Assembly: GCF_002252445.1 (NCBI RefSeq) | Contig: NZ_NNRJ01000019.1 | Coordinates: 1 to 64,000 of the forward strand | Length of the DNA stretch: 64,000 bases | Direction: 5' to 3' | DNA from: Brucella thiophenivorans | GTDB taxonomy: Bacteria > Pseudomonadota > Alphaproteobacteria > Rhizobiales > Rhizobiaceae | Shown here: piece after piece, positions 1 through 8,236 of the stretch | How positions within the stretch are numbered: position 1 is the first letter of the stretch | Layout: every line of letters starts with the position of its first letter | Notes under the pieces: model-generated | What the model saw: the letters and a program-made list of their open reading frames with translations, nothing else | The model's database searches: none | What the model was told of the DNA's origin: nothing | Position numbers and translations under genes: made by a program

Positions 1-211
1 GTTCAAGGCAACCGACAAGGCTACCTTCAACCTTCAGCTCGCTTACGAAGAAGCTGACACCTTCGCAGCTACTGCAAACGTAGCTTACGAACTGGTTCCA
101 GGCTTCACCATTACTCCAGAAGTTTCCTACACCAAGTGGAACGACGACAAGTCGATCCTCAAGGGCCAGGACGCTTGGCAGGGTATGGTTCGCTTCCAGC
201 GTTCGTTCTAA
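1..211 (+). CDS. omp2b: Omp2-type outer-membrane porin, C-terminal end (5' truncated by window)
   Basis: The reading frame enters from the left edge (first full codon at base 2) and ends with TAA at 209-211. The visible 69 residues alternate polar and hydrophobic residues as in beta strands and end in the tract MVRFQRSF, with the terminal phenylalanine that outer-membrane barrels need for BAM recognition. The strand containing [19 protein letters not shown] matches the last strands of Brucella Omp2a/Omp2b porins as I remember them. Such porins are trimeric 16-stranded channels for small solutes. Only the end is present, so omp2a versus omp2b cannot be decided. A strong terminator follows directly. 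Confidence 0.85.
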   Translation, partial: FKATDKATFNLQLAYEEADTFAATANVAYELVPGFTITPEVSYTKWNDDKSILKGQDAWQGMVRFQRSF

Positions 212-231
212 TCCTAACGGATTGGTTTGAG

Positions 232-263
232 AAAAACCCGGCAGCTCAGCTGCCGGGTTTTTT
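232..263 (+). terminator. Rho-independent terminator of the porin gene
   Basis: A GC-rich perfect stem (arms AACCCGGCAGC and GCTGCCGGGTT, three-base loop) is followed by a run of six T. It begins about 20 bases after the porin stop codon. Confidence 0.9.
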
Positions 264-363
264 GTTATGTTTAGTTCTTAAATGCTGCGTGGCGCTTGCT
301 TTTTTAGGACTGGCGGGCTCTCTATTCGGATAGAAATAGAGTTTTCAGCGGAGTGACTGGCTT

Positions 364-999
364 ATGTTAAAGTGGTTCTGGCCAGGCGTGACATGGACTG
401 CGGCGCTGACCGCATTGGCGCTATGGTTCGGCGAAGATCGGGTTGAAGCCGATATTTCGACACGTTCAACGCAGGCACTTGCATCTTACAGCTGGGTCGG
501 TTTTGACGTTGATGGCCGCGGCGTTGTACTTAAAGGAATGGCACCAGATCCTCAATCGCAGCAAGCTGCAGTCCTAGCTTTGCGCAATGTTGACGGCGTT
601 GGCGACATTCTCGATCTGACAACAGTTCTTCCGGCAGCAAGCCCATTTGTTTTTAAACTGACAAAAAGCGGGGAGGGTATCGTTTTGTCTGGTTTTATTC
701 CTGATAATTCCATGCGCGATGTAATCATGACTGCCACCGAATCGTCAGTATCAAGCGGTTTGGTCGATGATGAGATGGCTCTTGCGCGTGGCGCGCAGCC
801 GGAATTCGAAGAACGTGTTCTTTTCGTTATTGATCTCGCCAGCAAATTGTCGGAAGCGGAAATTGAAATTTCCGATGCCAGATTATCGCTTAAAGGCGTC
901 GCTCTGAGTAATCAGGATTTTGATGCTCTGACTGCTTCATTGAATGCGCCGTTGGGGCATGGATTGGCGCTATCGGGTTCAAATATTGCAAGACCCTGA
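364..999 (+). CDS. BON-domain protein resembling the N-terminal part of OmpA-family proteins
   Basis: 211 residues starting at ATG 364 with AGCGGAG at 347-353 as ribosome binding site. The first ~25 residues form one hydrophobic, tryptophan-rich membrane segment. Residues about 40-90 (VGFDVDGRGVVLKGMAPD... and RNVDGVGDILD) match a BON repeat, and a second weaker repeat (GIVLSGFIPD) follows at about 105-135. BON domains occur in periplasmic or envelope proteins and often precede a C-terminal OmpA peptidoglycan-binding domain. Here the protein stops without an OmpA domain, so it is either a short family member or a shortened relative. No partner gene is evident; it lies alone after the porin terminator. 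Confidence 0.6.
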   Translation: MLKWFWPGVTWTAALTALALWFGEDRVEADISTRSTQALASYSWVGFDVDGRGVVLKGMAPDPQSQQAAVLALRNVDGVGDILDLTTVLPAASPFVFKLTKSGEGIVLSGFIPDNSMRDVIMTATESSVSSGLVDDEMALARGAQPEFEERVLFVIDLASKLSEAEIEISDARLSLKGVALSNQDFDALTASLNAPLGHGLALSGSNIARP

Positions 1000-1122
1000 T
1001 TTCTGTTTGTTTTATTCGCTATCATCCCCTGTTTCTTTATCTCATCTGATTGACACCGGAGCTGTCACTGCCTTTCTGTAGGGGTGACAATTGGTACAGA
1101 ATGAATATTGGGCGGATTCTAT

Positions 1123-1212
1123 ATGCTTTATCTTGCGGTTATGTTTTGGCCAGTGCTCCTGATTTCGTCTGTGATTGGCTTGGCAGTTGGTTGGCTTACC
1201 GCTGGCAAATGA
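1123..1212 (+). CDS. Very small single-span membrane protein (29 aa)
   Basis: An ATG at 1123 preceded by GGCGGA (about six bases upstream) opens a 29-codon frame ending in TGA at 1210-1212. The product is nearly all hydrophobic (MLYLAVMFWPVLLISSVIG then LAVGWLTAGK), a clean single transmembrane helix with a glycine-rich end and a terminal lysine. It lies 105 bases ahead of another gene that starts with a transmembrane helix. Composition and ribosome binding site argue for a real peptide, but at this length chance cannot be excluded. No function is known to me. Confidence 0.5.
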   Translation: MLYLAVMFWPVLLISSVIGLAVGWLTAGK

Positions 1213-1317
1213 GGCCGGTGTGATTCGTTCTGGGGTATAAATTTGTGCGGGGTTTTTTGATTTGCTGCTGTGGCCATTATGGTTATGCGCAAATGCGTAG
1301 AGTATGAGGGAACCTAT

Positions 1318-1986
1318 ATGCCGATGTTGATCATTCAACTGGCGATTTTGATTGCCGTTGCCTTTGTAATTGGCTGCATTTTAGGGCGCCTTATCAAAGG
1401 CCGAAAAGCCTCGGATAAAATTCAGGAAGATACGATCATTGCGGCGGCTCTCTCAGTGCCGGTGCTGAATGAGAAGCCCGAATCCGTGGCTCCGATGAAA
1501 GCCGTCGCCGTGGAAGAACCAGAGAAAAAACTGGTCGAAAATTCGCCGAAACAAGTGGGTGAGACTGTTAAAACGGCGGGGACTGAAGAGTCGGAAGCTG
1601 ATCCAGAGCCGGTAGATGAGGTCGCACCAGAAGACACAATTACAGAAGTAGAAGATCCGCATCGTCCCGAGCTTCTTGATGCTCCGTTGCAAGGCGCAGC
1701 GGATGATCTGACGGCTATCAATGGTATCGGCAAATCGGTTGAAGTGATTCTGCAAAAGCTCGGTGTTTTCCATTATGCGCAGATTGCGCAGTGGAATCTT
1801 GATCAGTCCGCATGGATTGAGCGCCATATTGGTTTTGCAGGGCGCGTGACGCGTGAAAACTGGACCGGGCAAGCAATCAAGCTCGTAGAATTGAAAGAGC
1901 GAAGCACTCCCAAGAAACGTGCGAAGCCAAAGAAAGCAGGGGCAAAATCAAAAGCTCCCGCTCGCGCTAGAAAAACACAGGCTTAA
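1318..1986 (+). CDS. Membrane-anchored protein with C-terminal helix-hairpin-helix domain
   Basis: I start it at ATG 1318 (222 aa) because GAGGG at 1306-1310 is well spaced and the next residues form a membrane helix (IIQLAILIAVAFVIGCILG). An acidic linker of about 80 residues rich in Glu, Pro and Val follows. Residues about 130-190 hold DDLTAINGIGKSVEVILQKL and IERHIGFAGRVTRENW, the same kind of helix-hairpin-helix module found at the C-terminus of many rhizobial NuoE proteins. The tail is strongly basic (KKRAKPKKAGAKSKAPARARK). Membrane anchor plus HhH plus basic tail suggests nucleic-acid or protein binding at the membrane; the role is not established. Confidence 0.65.
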   Translation: MPMLIIQLAILIAVAFVIGCILGRLIKGRKASDKIQEDTIIAAALSVPVLNEKPESVAPMKAVAVEEPEKKLVENSPKQVGETVKTAGTEESEADPEPVDEVAPEDTITEVEDPHRPELLDAPLQGAADDLTAINGIGKSVEVILQKLGVFHYAQIAQWNLDQSAWIERHIGFAGRVTRENWTGQAIKLVELKERSTPKKRAKPKKAGAKSKAPARARKTQA

Positions 1987-2008
1987 AAATAGCTGAAGGC
2001 CGACTTAA

Positions 2009-2160
2009 AGCATGTCGCGGAAAAGTGGGAACTGCCTTCGCGGGGAAATCATTTCACTGGACTGATTTCTGATCCCGCTACGATCCGATAACGACATGCG
2101 TAAAAACAAAAAGTTAAAGCGTGTTGTATGAATACAATAAAACGCAACACGCTTTAGCGT
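2009..2160. repeat. Dispersed palindromic intergenic repeat, copy 1
   Basis: This stretch starts with a GCATGTC...GAAAAGTGGGAAC core and closes with GACATGCG, and is followed by AAAACAAAAAGTTAAAGC. The same blocks return near 28.68 kb. Its right end forms an 11-base-pair hairpin (AAAGCGTGTTG at 2116-2126 with CAACACGCTTT at 2145-2155) that overlaps the stop codon of the convergent lytic transglycosylase gene and may end transcription from both sides. Confidence 0.65.
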
Positions 2161-4304
2161 CGGCCATCAATGAGGTCTGTGCGAATATCGGCGCTGCCGG
2201 TGAGACGTGCTTTATACACCTCATAGTTTTCCATCACACGCTGCACATAGTTGCGTGTTTCGGAAAAGGGGATGCGCTCTATCCAGTCGACCACTTCTTC
2301 AATTGGCTTGCCGCGCGGATCACCATAGCGTTCCATCCACTCAGTCGCGCGTCTGGGCCCAGCATTATAGCCTGCAAAAGTCAGCACATAAGAACCATTG
2401 AATCGGTCGAGTTGTTCGCCCAGGAAGTGCGCACCAAGCGTTGCATTATAGGCCGCGTCAGTTGTCAGTCGCTGGTCAGAATAGCTCATCCCATTGCGTG
2501 TAGCGACGCTTTTTGCAGTGGCTGGCATCAATTGCAGTAGGCCACGCGCACCGGCTTTGGAAACCGCGCCAATGTTAAATTCGCTTTCCTGCCGCGCAAT
2601 TGCATAGGCAAGAGCTTTACCAGAGCCGCTGATATTGGCATTTGCCGGAATAGCCCCAACCGGATGCGAGAGTGCGCCAACATCCAGCCCACGGAAGGCG
2701 GCGGTTTTGCCGACCCGCAGGGCGAGATAATGGTTCTCGTTGCGCTCTGCCATCACTGCCAGCAGTGCCAGTTCGCCAACGCTGTTCAGCTCCTGTGAAA
2801 GCTGCATGTAAAGGGCATTGGCGCGATTGCCGTAACCAATTTTTTCAAGACGCTTGATTGCCTGCACGGCTGGACGACCCGAGAAACGCACACGTTCTGC
2901 ATCGCTTGGTCGCGGATAGGCGAGTTCCGGGGCCTTTTCGCGAAGCTTGGCCGCCGAAAGCTGTCCATAGAAGGTCGTGCCGAAATGCGCAGAACGTCGA
3001 TAATAGTGCGTTGCATCTCCGCCAGCACCGGCATCCGCCGCACGCCCCAGCCAGTAATAGGCGCGGGAAGCAGAAATCGGACGCGAAGAAATCTCCGCGA
3101 TTTTTGCAAAATGTGGTGCGGCAAGCTTGGGCTGGTTGAGCGCGCGCAAGGCATACCACCCGGCATGGAATTCCGCTTCTGCGGCCATGGTCGGTGATTC
3201 TGCGGCATGGGCTGCGGCAAGCCTGTAGGCGAGTTGAGGCTTGTTAATGTCAAGAAGCTCGCGTGAGAGAATCCGACGCTCTACCCACCATGCATCGGGA
3301 TCAAGCAGCGATGACGCATCTTTTGGCGCTTTGAGCATCAGGTTTGTTGCTTCATCGAAGCGCTCTGCCCGTCGCAGAAAACGGATTTGCAGGAACATAT
3401 AGGCCGGATTGGAGTGCCACGAACGATCTACATCGGCGATAGCCTTTGCGGTGTTTGGCGATTTCTGTGCCAATGCTGCAAAGGCATTATAAAGCGACTG
3501 CGCCTGCGCTGGACCAGCTAGAAGCTTTGCAGATTGCATGCGATCATTATAAAGCGAACGCAGAAGACGGCGCTGGTGATCATCACGCGTAAGTACGCTG
3601 CCGAATTCTTTCAGGACACGCGCTTCATCATCTGCGGAAAGGCGCTCGGTTGCCCACCAGGGTGACAGAAGCTGATGCGCTTTGGCTTTGTGTCCGCTGG
3701 CTATGTAGGCGCGGGCGAGGGCGATCATACCTTCGGTTGTCTGTGGTCGCGTGGTGCCGAATGTAGAAATGACCGTTGCTGCAGGCGCGTTTTCGCGGAA
3801 CAATGCGCGTTCTGAATTACGACGCAGTGCCGACATACCCGGCCAGCCTTGCAGTTCAGAGGAAGCGGCCGATATTTCGCTGCTGGGGATGCCATTTATC
3901 CCGGATGTGGCAATTGACCATGTCAGAATCTGGCGATCAAGCGAGCCTTTTGTCATACCGTTGCGGTATGCAATGGCACCGGTAACGTCTCGCGAATAGA
4001 GCGCATCAAGGCCACTTTTCAACGTACCACTGATAACAGCAGGGTTTTCGACGCGGCGAAATGAGGATGTAATGAGTGGATCCGGCGCTGCAGGGCGCGC
4101 TTTTGGCGTTACCAGATTGATTGGCGATTCATGCGTAGAAGTCGGCGCAAAGGGGCGTACCAGCGGCGTTGGGACGTCGGTTGGTAAAGATGATTGCGCA
4201 TAAGCAGCGCTTATCTGTCCCGCAAAAAGCGAGGCAGCAATAATTAACCCGCCCGAAACGAGTGCTCTTTGCATTAATGGCATATCTATATTTTTCTGAA
4301 CCAT
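2154..4304 (-). CDS. Soluble lytic murein transglycosylase (Slt70-like)
   Basis: 716 residues with an N-terminal signal sequence (LVSGGLIIAASLFAG, probable cleavage after AYAQ). A long alpha-helical repeat region spans about 90-540. The C-terminal SLT catalytic domain begins near 560: AIARQESEFN carries the catalytic glutamate (about E573), followed by AGARGLLQLMPATA and FAGYNAGPRRA, all hallmarks of the family. The enzyme cleaves the MurNAc-GlcNAc bond in periplasmic peptidoglycan, leaving 1,6-anhydromuramic acid. It is transcribed away from dapA and ends convergently with the HhH-protein gene. No clear Shine-Dalgarno precedes ATG 4304; an in-frame ATG seven codons later is an alternative. 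Confidence 0.92.
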   Translation of the reverse strand: MVQKNIDMPLMQRALVSGGLIIAASLFAGQISAAYAQSSLPTDVPTPLVRPFAPTSTHESPINLVTPKARPAAPDPLITSSFRRVENPAVISGTLKSGLDALYSRDVTGAIAYRNGMTKGSLDRQILTWSIATSGINGIPSSEISAASSELQGWPGMSALRRNSERALFRENAPAATVISTFGTTRPQTTEGMIALARAYIASGHKAKAHQLLSPWWATERLSADDEARVLKEFGSVLTRDDHQRRLLRSLYNDRMQSAKLLAGPAQAQSLYNAFAALAQKSPNTAKAIADVDRSWHSNPAYMFLQIRFLRRAERFDEATNLMLKAPKDASSLLDPDAWWVERRILSRELLDINKPQLAYRLAAAHAAESPTMAAEAEFHAGWYALRALNQPKLAAPHFAKIAEISSRPISASRAYYWLGRAADAGAGGDATHYYRRSAHFGTTFYGQLSAAKLREKAPELAYPRPSDAERVRFSGRPAVQAIKRLEKIGYGNRANALYMQLSQELNSVGELALLAVMAERNENHYLALRVGKTAAFRGLDVGALSHPVGAIPANANISGSGKALAYAIARQESEFNIGAVSKAGARGLLQLMPATAKSVATRNGMSYSDQRLTTDAAYNATLGAHFLGEQLDRFNGSYVLTFAGYNAGPRRATEWMERYGDPRGKPIEEVVDWIERIPFSETRNYVQRVMENYEVYKARLTGSADIRTDLIDGRR

Positions 4305-4672
4305 GATCTAACGAGAATAGAGTGCCTGATTTCGGGCAAAATATTGTTCAAATCTGGCTTTTCTAAGCCTGATCTGGTGAGTGGATAATTTGCGTAAGAC
4401 TATGATCGCGATGCATGAAGCATTGGTTAATAAAAGGTTATATTTTTCCTTATGATCAATTGTGCACAGGCGGGTTGACCTTGGTGAAAGAAGTGCAGGA
4501 AAAAGCGACGAATTTTTTCGTAAAACTGTCATTTGCAGGCTGATTTGCACTTCTCCCCCGCTTGCCGGATTTGCGCTGCGAGATTATGGTGCATCGCCTT
4601 GCAGGCATTCTGGCATATTTGATAGCCAGAGTGGTATTGCTGGCTTGCGACTTATTTCTCAGGAGTTCACAG
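4305..4672. other. Divergent intergenic region between the lytic transglycosylase gene and dapA
   Basis: 368 bases that must hold the divergent promoters. It contains AT-rich stretches (around 4420-4460) but I see no strong palindrome, repeat or convincing small gene. Confidence 0.5.
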
Positions 4673-5554
4673 ATGCTGAAAGGCTCGATTACTGCACTTG
4701 TCACGCCATTCGATAGTGAAGGAGCGTTCGACGAGAAAGCCTTTCGTGCCTTTGTGAACTGGCAGATTGAAGAGGGCACCAAAGGGCTCGTTCCTGTCGG
4801 TACAACAGGCGAAACGCCAACCCTGTCCCATGACGAGCACAAACGCGTTATCGAGGTTTGCATTGAAGTGACCGCTGGCCGCGTGCCGGTGATCGCTGGT
4901 GCTGGTTCCAACAACACGGTTGAAGCCATCGAGCTTGCACAGCACGCCGAAAAAGCTGGTGCGGATGCCGTTCTCGTTGTCACGCCTTATTACAACAAGC
5001 CAAACCAGCGTGGCCTTTACGAGCATTTTTCGCGCGTCGCCCGCTCGATCTCTGTTCCATTGATTGTCTATAACATTCCGGGTCGTTCGGTTATTGATAT
5101 GACACCTGAAACCATGGGTGCACTTGTTCGCGATCACAACAATATTGTGGGCGTCAAGGATGCGACCGGCAAGATCGAACGGGTTTCCGAACAGCGCATT
5201 ACGTGTGGCAAAGATTTTATCCAGCTCTCGGGCGAAGATGCAACAGCCCTCGGTTTCAATGCTCATGGAGGCGTTGGCTGCATTTCGGTAACGTCGAACA
5301 TCGCACCGCGTCTTTGCGCAGAGTTTCAGGATGCCTGTCAGGCAGGTGACTATTCAAAGGCACTGGAATTGCAGGATCGCCTGATGCCATTGCACAAGGC
5401 GCTGTTCATAGAGCCTAATCCTTCAGGTCCAAAATACGCCCTGTCGCGCCTGGGCCGCATCGAAAATGTTCTGCGTTCGCCGATGGTGACGGTTGAAGCG
5501 GCGACGGCTGAAAAGATCGATCAGGCCATGAAACACGCAGGACTTGTCAATTAA
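4673..5554 (+). CDS. dapA: 4-Hydroxy-tetrahydrodipicolinate synthase
   Basis: 293 residues from ATG 4673, chosen because AGGAG at 4661-4665 is ideally spaced; an upstream in-frame ATG would add an unrelated extension. The enzyme condenses pyruvate with aspartate semialdehyde, the first committed step to diaminopimelate and lysine. Visible signatures are [12 protein letters not shown] (substrate loop, T44-T45), Y133 in IVYNIPGRS, and K162 in VGVKDATG as the Schiff-base lysine. Length is usual for the family. A terminator-like hairpin sits between it and smpB, 30 bases downstream. Confidence 0.97.
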   Translation: MLKGSITALVTPFDSEGAFDEKAFRAFVNWQIEEGTKGLVPVGTTGETPTLSHDEHKRVIEVCIEVTAGRVPVIAGAGSNNTVEAIELAQHAEKAGADAVLVVTPYYNKPNQRGLYEHFSRVARSISVPLIVYNIPGRSVIDMTPETMGALVRDHNNIVGVKDATGKIERVSEQRITCGKDFIQLSGEDATALGFNAHGGVGCISVTSNIAPRLCAEFQDACQAGDYSKALELQDRLMPLHKALFIEPNPSGPKYALSRLGRIENVLRSPMVTVEAATAEKIDQAMKHAGLVN

Positions 5555-5586
5555 GACTGCTGATTTGGGTAATTGAGACATTATTA

Positions 5587-5613
5587 CGCTCTCGCCCGTG
5601 CGAGAGCGTTTTC
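5587..5613 (+). terminator. Terminator between dapA and smpB
   Basis: An eight-base-pair stem (CGCTCTCG / CGAGAGCG) with loop CCCGTG and a following TTTTC tract, 32 bases after the dapA stop codon. Confidence 0.75.
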
Positions 5614-5645
5614 ATTTCCGGCAATGCGCATTATATGGTTCCATT

Positions 5646-6122
5646 ATGAATAAGCCGAAAAATTCTCCTGCCCGCAAAATGATCGCTGAAAATCGTAAAG
5701 CGCGCTACAATTTTGAGATTACCGACACGCTTGAGGCTGGTCTTGTTTTGACCGGTACTGAAGTGAAATCGTTGCGCGCCAATCAGGCCAATATTGCTGA
5801 AAGCTATGCAAGCTTTGAGAATGGCGAATTCTGGCTGATCAATTCCTATATTCCGGAATATACGCAGGGCAATCGTTTCAATCATGAGCCGCGCCGCTTG
5901 CGTAAGCTTTTGATAAGCCGCCGCGAAATGGGACGAATTTTCAATTCTGTCTCACGAGAGGGCATGACCGTTGTTCCATTGAAGCTTTACTTCAATGATC
6001 GCGGTCGGGCGAAACTCGAAATTGGCGTGGCGCGCGGTAAAAAGAATCATGATAAGCGCGAGACTGAAAAGCAGCGCGACTGGAACCGTGAAAAGTCACG
6101 TCTATTGCGCGATCGTGGATAA
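5646..6122 (+). CDS. smpB: SsrA-binding protein SmpB
   Basis: 158 residues from ATG 5646, the start that gives the conserved N-terminus ([17 protein letters not shown] at about 15-31). SmpB binds tmRNA and delivers it to stalled ribosomes for trans-translation. The oligonucleotide-binding barrel is complete ([31 protein letters not shown]), and the basic C-terminal tail ([15 protein letters not shown]) that inserts into the mRNA channel is intact. Length matches the family. The gene ends in a hairpin shared with the convergent glycosylase gene. No ssrA gene is recognisable in this window. Confidence 0.97.
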   Translation: MNKPKNSPARKMIAENRKARYNFEITDTLEAGLVLTGTEVKSLRANQANIAESYASFENGEFWLINSYIPEYTQGNRFNHEPRRLRKLLISRREMGRIFNSVSREGMTVVPLKLYFNDRGRAKLEIGVARGKKNHDKRETEKQRDWNREKSRLLRDRG

Positions 6123-6131
6123 ATAATAACA

Positions 6132-6156
6132 AAAGAGCGCTTTAAGCGCTCTTTTC
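6132..6156. terminator. Bidirectional terminator between smpB and the glycosylase gene
   Basis: A perfect ten-base-pair stem (AAAAGAGCGC / GCGCTCTTTT) with a five-base loop; A-run on one side and T-run on the other let it work in both directions. It overlaps the last codons of the minus-strand gene. Confidence 0.85.
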
Positions 6157-6792
6157 ATTGAGATAACTGCGAACATTTCTGAAAACATCTCGGAACATCG
6201 ACTCCGTCAGCTTTCCCGTATTGGTGTTGTAGCGCGAGCAGTGATAGCTCGAAAATATCCGCAAATGATCAATCTCGGTTTCCTTGCAGTGGCCAAAGGG
6301 ATGTCGAGATACGGGCGCGCCCATCGCGCGAACCGTCGACTGATGCGCAATCGTACCCAATGTGACAACGGCTCGCAGATTTTTGAAATGTGTGAGCAGA
6401 GGGCTGAAAAACTGACGGCAATTGTTGATTTCACTGCCCACCGGTTTGTTTTCGGGGGGCACACAGCGCACCGCATTGACAATACCGGCATCTATAAGCC
6501 GCAGACTGTCATCGGGCCGTGCTTCAAAATTACCTGTTGCAAAACCAAATTCGCATAGGGTGCTGTAGAGAAGCTCGCCCGCATAATCGCCGGTAAAAGG
6601 GCGTCCGGTGCGATTAGCACCGCGCAGGCCGGGAGCAAGGCCAACGATCAGAAGCCGAACATCATCGTCATATGCGGGCAGAAATGGAGAAACCGGCGCA
6701 TTGTGCCATTCAGGTTCTTTGCGCCGCCATTCTTGAAGAAAAGCATGCAAACGCGGACAAATTGTACAGTTCGGTGAAGGTTCTGAAATCAT
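6142..6792 (-). CDS. Uracil-DNA glycosylase, family 5 (UdgB) type
   Basis: 216 residues from ATG 6792 (a TTG seven codons upstream is also possible). N-terminal cysteines (CTICPRL) suggest an iron-sulphur cluster as in families 4 and 5. Motif 1 is LIVGLAPGLRGANRTGRPF followed by TGD, and the C-terminal motif HCSRYNTNTGKLT corresponds to the family-5 active-site loop. Such enzymes excise uracil and other deaminated or oxidised bases, starting base-excision repair. The motif 1 tract GLAPG differs from family 4 (GEAPG), with the acidic residue missing as is usual in family 5. It lies 97 bases downstream of the NYN gene on the same strand and may be co-transcribed. Confidence 0.85.
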   Translation of the reverse strand: MISEPSPNCTICPRLHAFLQEWRRKEPEWHNAPVSPFLPAYDDDVRLLIVGLAPGLRGANRTGRPFTGDYAGELLYSTLCEFGFATGNFEARPDDSLRLIDAGIVNAVRCVPPENKPVGSEINNCRQFFSPLLTHFKNLRAVVTLGTIAHQSTVRAMGAPVSRHPFGHCKETEIDHLRIFSSYHCSRYNTNTGKLTESMFRDVFRNVRSYLNEKSA

Positions 6793-6889
6793 CACCTTGC
6801 ATGAACCGGACAATTGCCCGCGTCAATAGTTCTGATCAGACTGCATTCCGAAAACCGTGAAATGGCTTTCGAATAAGATGCGCTCTAAA

Positions 6890-7471
6890 TCAATAATCGT
6901 CGTCTTGATCATCATCCTGACGGCGCTGCTGCTGCGGGCGCTCGGAAGGATCGCGACCAATTTCCGACTTCAGCGAAACAAGATCGATGAAATGATCGGC
7001 CTGACGGCGCAACTCATCGGAAATCATTGCTGGTTGTGTTGTCAGCGTAGAAACAACGGAAACCTTACGGCCCTTGCGCTGCAATGCTTCTGCAAGCGAA
7101 CGGAAATCGCCATCGCCTGAGAAAATCACAAAGTGGTCCACAGTGTCGGTTAACTGCATGGCATCGACGGTGAGTTCGATGTCCATATTACCCTTGACCT
7201 TACGACGGCCTGTGGAATCGGTAAATTCCTTGGCAGCTTTGGTGACAACCTTGTAGCCGTTGTAATCGAGCCAATCGATCAATGGGCGGATTGAAGAATA
7301 TTCCTGATCCTCAACCAGAGCCGTGTAATAATATGCACGGAGCAAATAACCACGTTTCTGGAAGGCCTTCAAAAGTTTACGGTAATCAATATCGAAACCG
7401 AGTGTCTTAGAGGCTGCATATAAATTTGCACCGTCAATAAATAGCGCAATTTTTTCACGAGAATCAAACAT
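6890..7471 (-). CDS. NYN-domain (LabA/DUF88-like) putative ribonuclease
   Basis: 193 residues. The PIN-like NYN fold is shown by IALFIDGANLY at about 8-18 (first catalytic aspartate), VKGNMDIELTVDAM at about 92-105 and FVIFSGDGDF at about 113-122, giving the acidic metal site. LabA/DUF88 proteins are conserved in Rhizobiales and are thought to be metal-dependent ribonucleases; the target is unknown. The tail is low-complexity (Gln, Arg then Asp repeats). The gene lies divergent to rpoZ across a long gap with RNA-like structure, and upstream of the uracil-DNA glycosylase gene. Confidence 0.85.
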   Translation of the reverse strand: MFDSREKIALFIDGANLYAASKTLGFDIDYRKLLKAFQKRGYLLRAYYYTALVEDQEYSSIRPLIDWLDYNGYKVVTKAAKEFTDSTGRRKVKGNMDIELTVDAMQLTDTVDHFVIFSGDGDFRSLAEALQRKGRKVSVVSTLTTQPAMISDELRRQADHFIDLVSLKSEIGRDPSERPQQQRRQDDDQDDDY

Positions 7472-8236
7472 CGTGCAATATATCCACTCTGCGACCTACA
7501 GGGAGTGGGCCTGCGACCGCGTATTCAGATTTGTTTCTTAAACGGCGGGGGTATTCATTTTAGTACCAATGACGTTTATTGCGTTCTACGGAGATATTAT
7601 AGAAAAACAAGCAACTCATGGTTGTTATTTGATGGTTCTTAATTGCTTATACGAGATATTTGCCTATAGCAATGGATAATCGATTAAAATCTATTGTTCC
7701 GATTTGACGCACAGCGTGTATTTGTCAGACAGATTATAGCTTAGGGTCTGCAAGGGATTAGTTTTGCATCGTGGTACGGATGAAAATTACACAGATTTAG
7801 GAGCTAAACCGAGGGGGGAGTTCTGCACTGAGGTTTTGCGACGCAAAGCTGGGCAGTTTTGACCATATCCCTTCGAGACGCCGTGGGGTTCCTGTCTGAA
7901 TGCGTCAAACAGCCCTTGTGGAGGCACACTCCATGGCGACCTGCTCTTATGTTCAGGAACGAAATCCGTCGCACGCCACGCCCTGAACCTAATTCGCCAT
8001 AGACCCTGGTCCAGCCGTCTGATCAAGTGTTTTGATCTGATCGTTCTCTCATGAAACGCTCTGAATCACTGATGTCTTGCACTGCGTTCGACATGCGCTC
8101 TAAACAACAGTGGTAAGTTTGCCTGAAATTAAGAACCCTGTCGTTTACCTTTTGCGCTTTTGCTTGTAATTTCGGCGCATAAGCGTTATGTGCAAGAAAA
8201 ATTCCGTTAAAGTTTAAGAGATGAAAGGGACCGCCC
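7472..8236. other. Long intergenic region between the NYN gene and rpoZ
   Basis: 765 bases without a convincing protein gene. The part 7472-7790 is AT-rich and probably holds the NYN promoter. The part 7800-8010 is GC-richer with strong stems, listed separately as a candidate RNA. The last 100 bases should hold the rpoZ promoter and ribosome binding site (AAAGGGA at 8224-8230). Confidence 0.6.
7800..8010. ncRNA. Candidate structured non-coding RNA, family not recognised
   Basis: Two strong nested stems lie side by side. Stem 1 pairs GGGCAGTTTTGAC (7851-7863) with GTCAAACAGCCC (7904-7915). Stem 2 pairs ATGGCGA (7933-7939) with TCGCCAT (7994-8000) and, inside it, GTTCAGG (7951-7957) with CCTGAAC (7982-7988). 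This is far more pairing than expected by chance in 200 bases. I looked for signatures of tmRNA (tag frame, TTCGA arm, CCA), RNase P RNA and SRP RNA and found none; a diverged 6S RNA remains possible. The transcribed strand cannot be told from the stems alone. Confidence 0.45.

Noticed and set aside
2121-2540. Plus-strand frame of 139 codons over the end of the lytic transglycosylase gene
   Set aside because: It lies antisense to well-conserved catalytic sequence and begins inside a repeat hairpin.
7800-8010. tmRNA, RNase P RNA or SRP RNA at the structured island
   Set aside because: No tag frame ending in an Ala-Ala tail, no T-arm with CCA, no GAGGAAAGTCC box and no SRP tetraloop core on either strand.
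7787-8026. 79-codon minus-strand frame in the gap before rpoZ
   Set aside because: Arg/Trp-rich composition and exact coincidence with the stem-rich island suggest a chance frame over a structured RNA.
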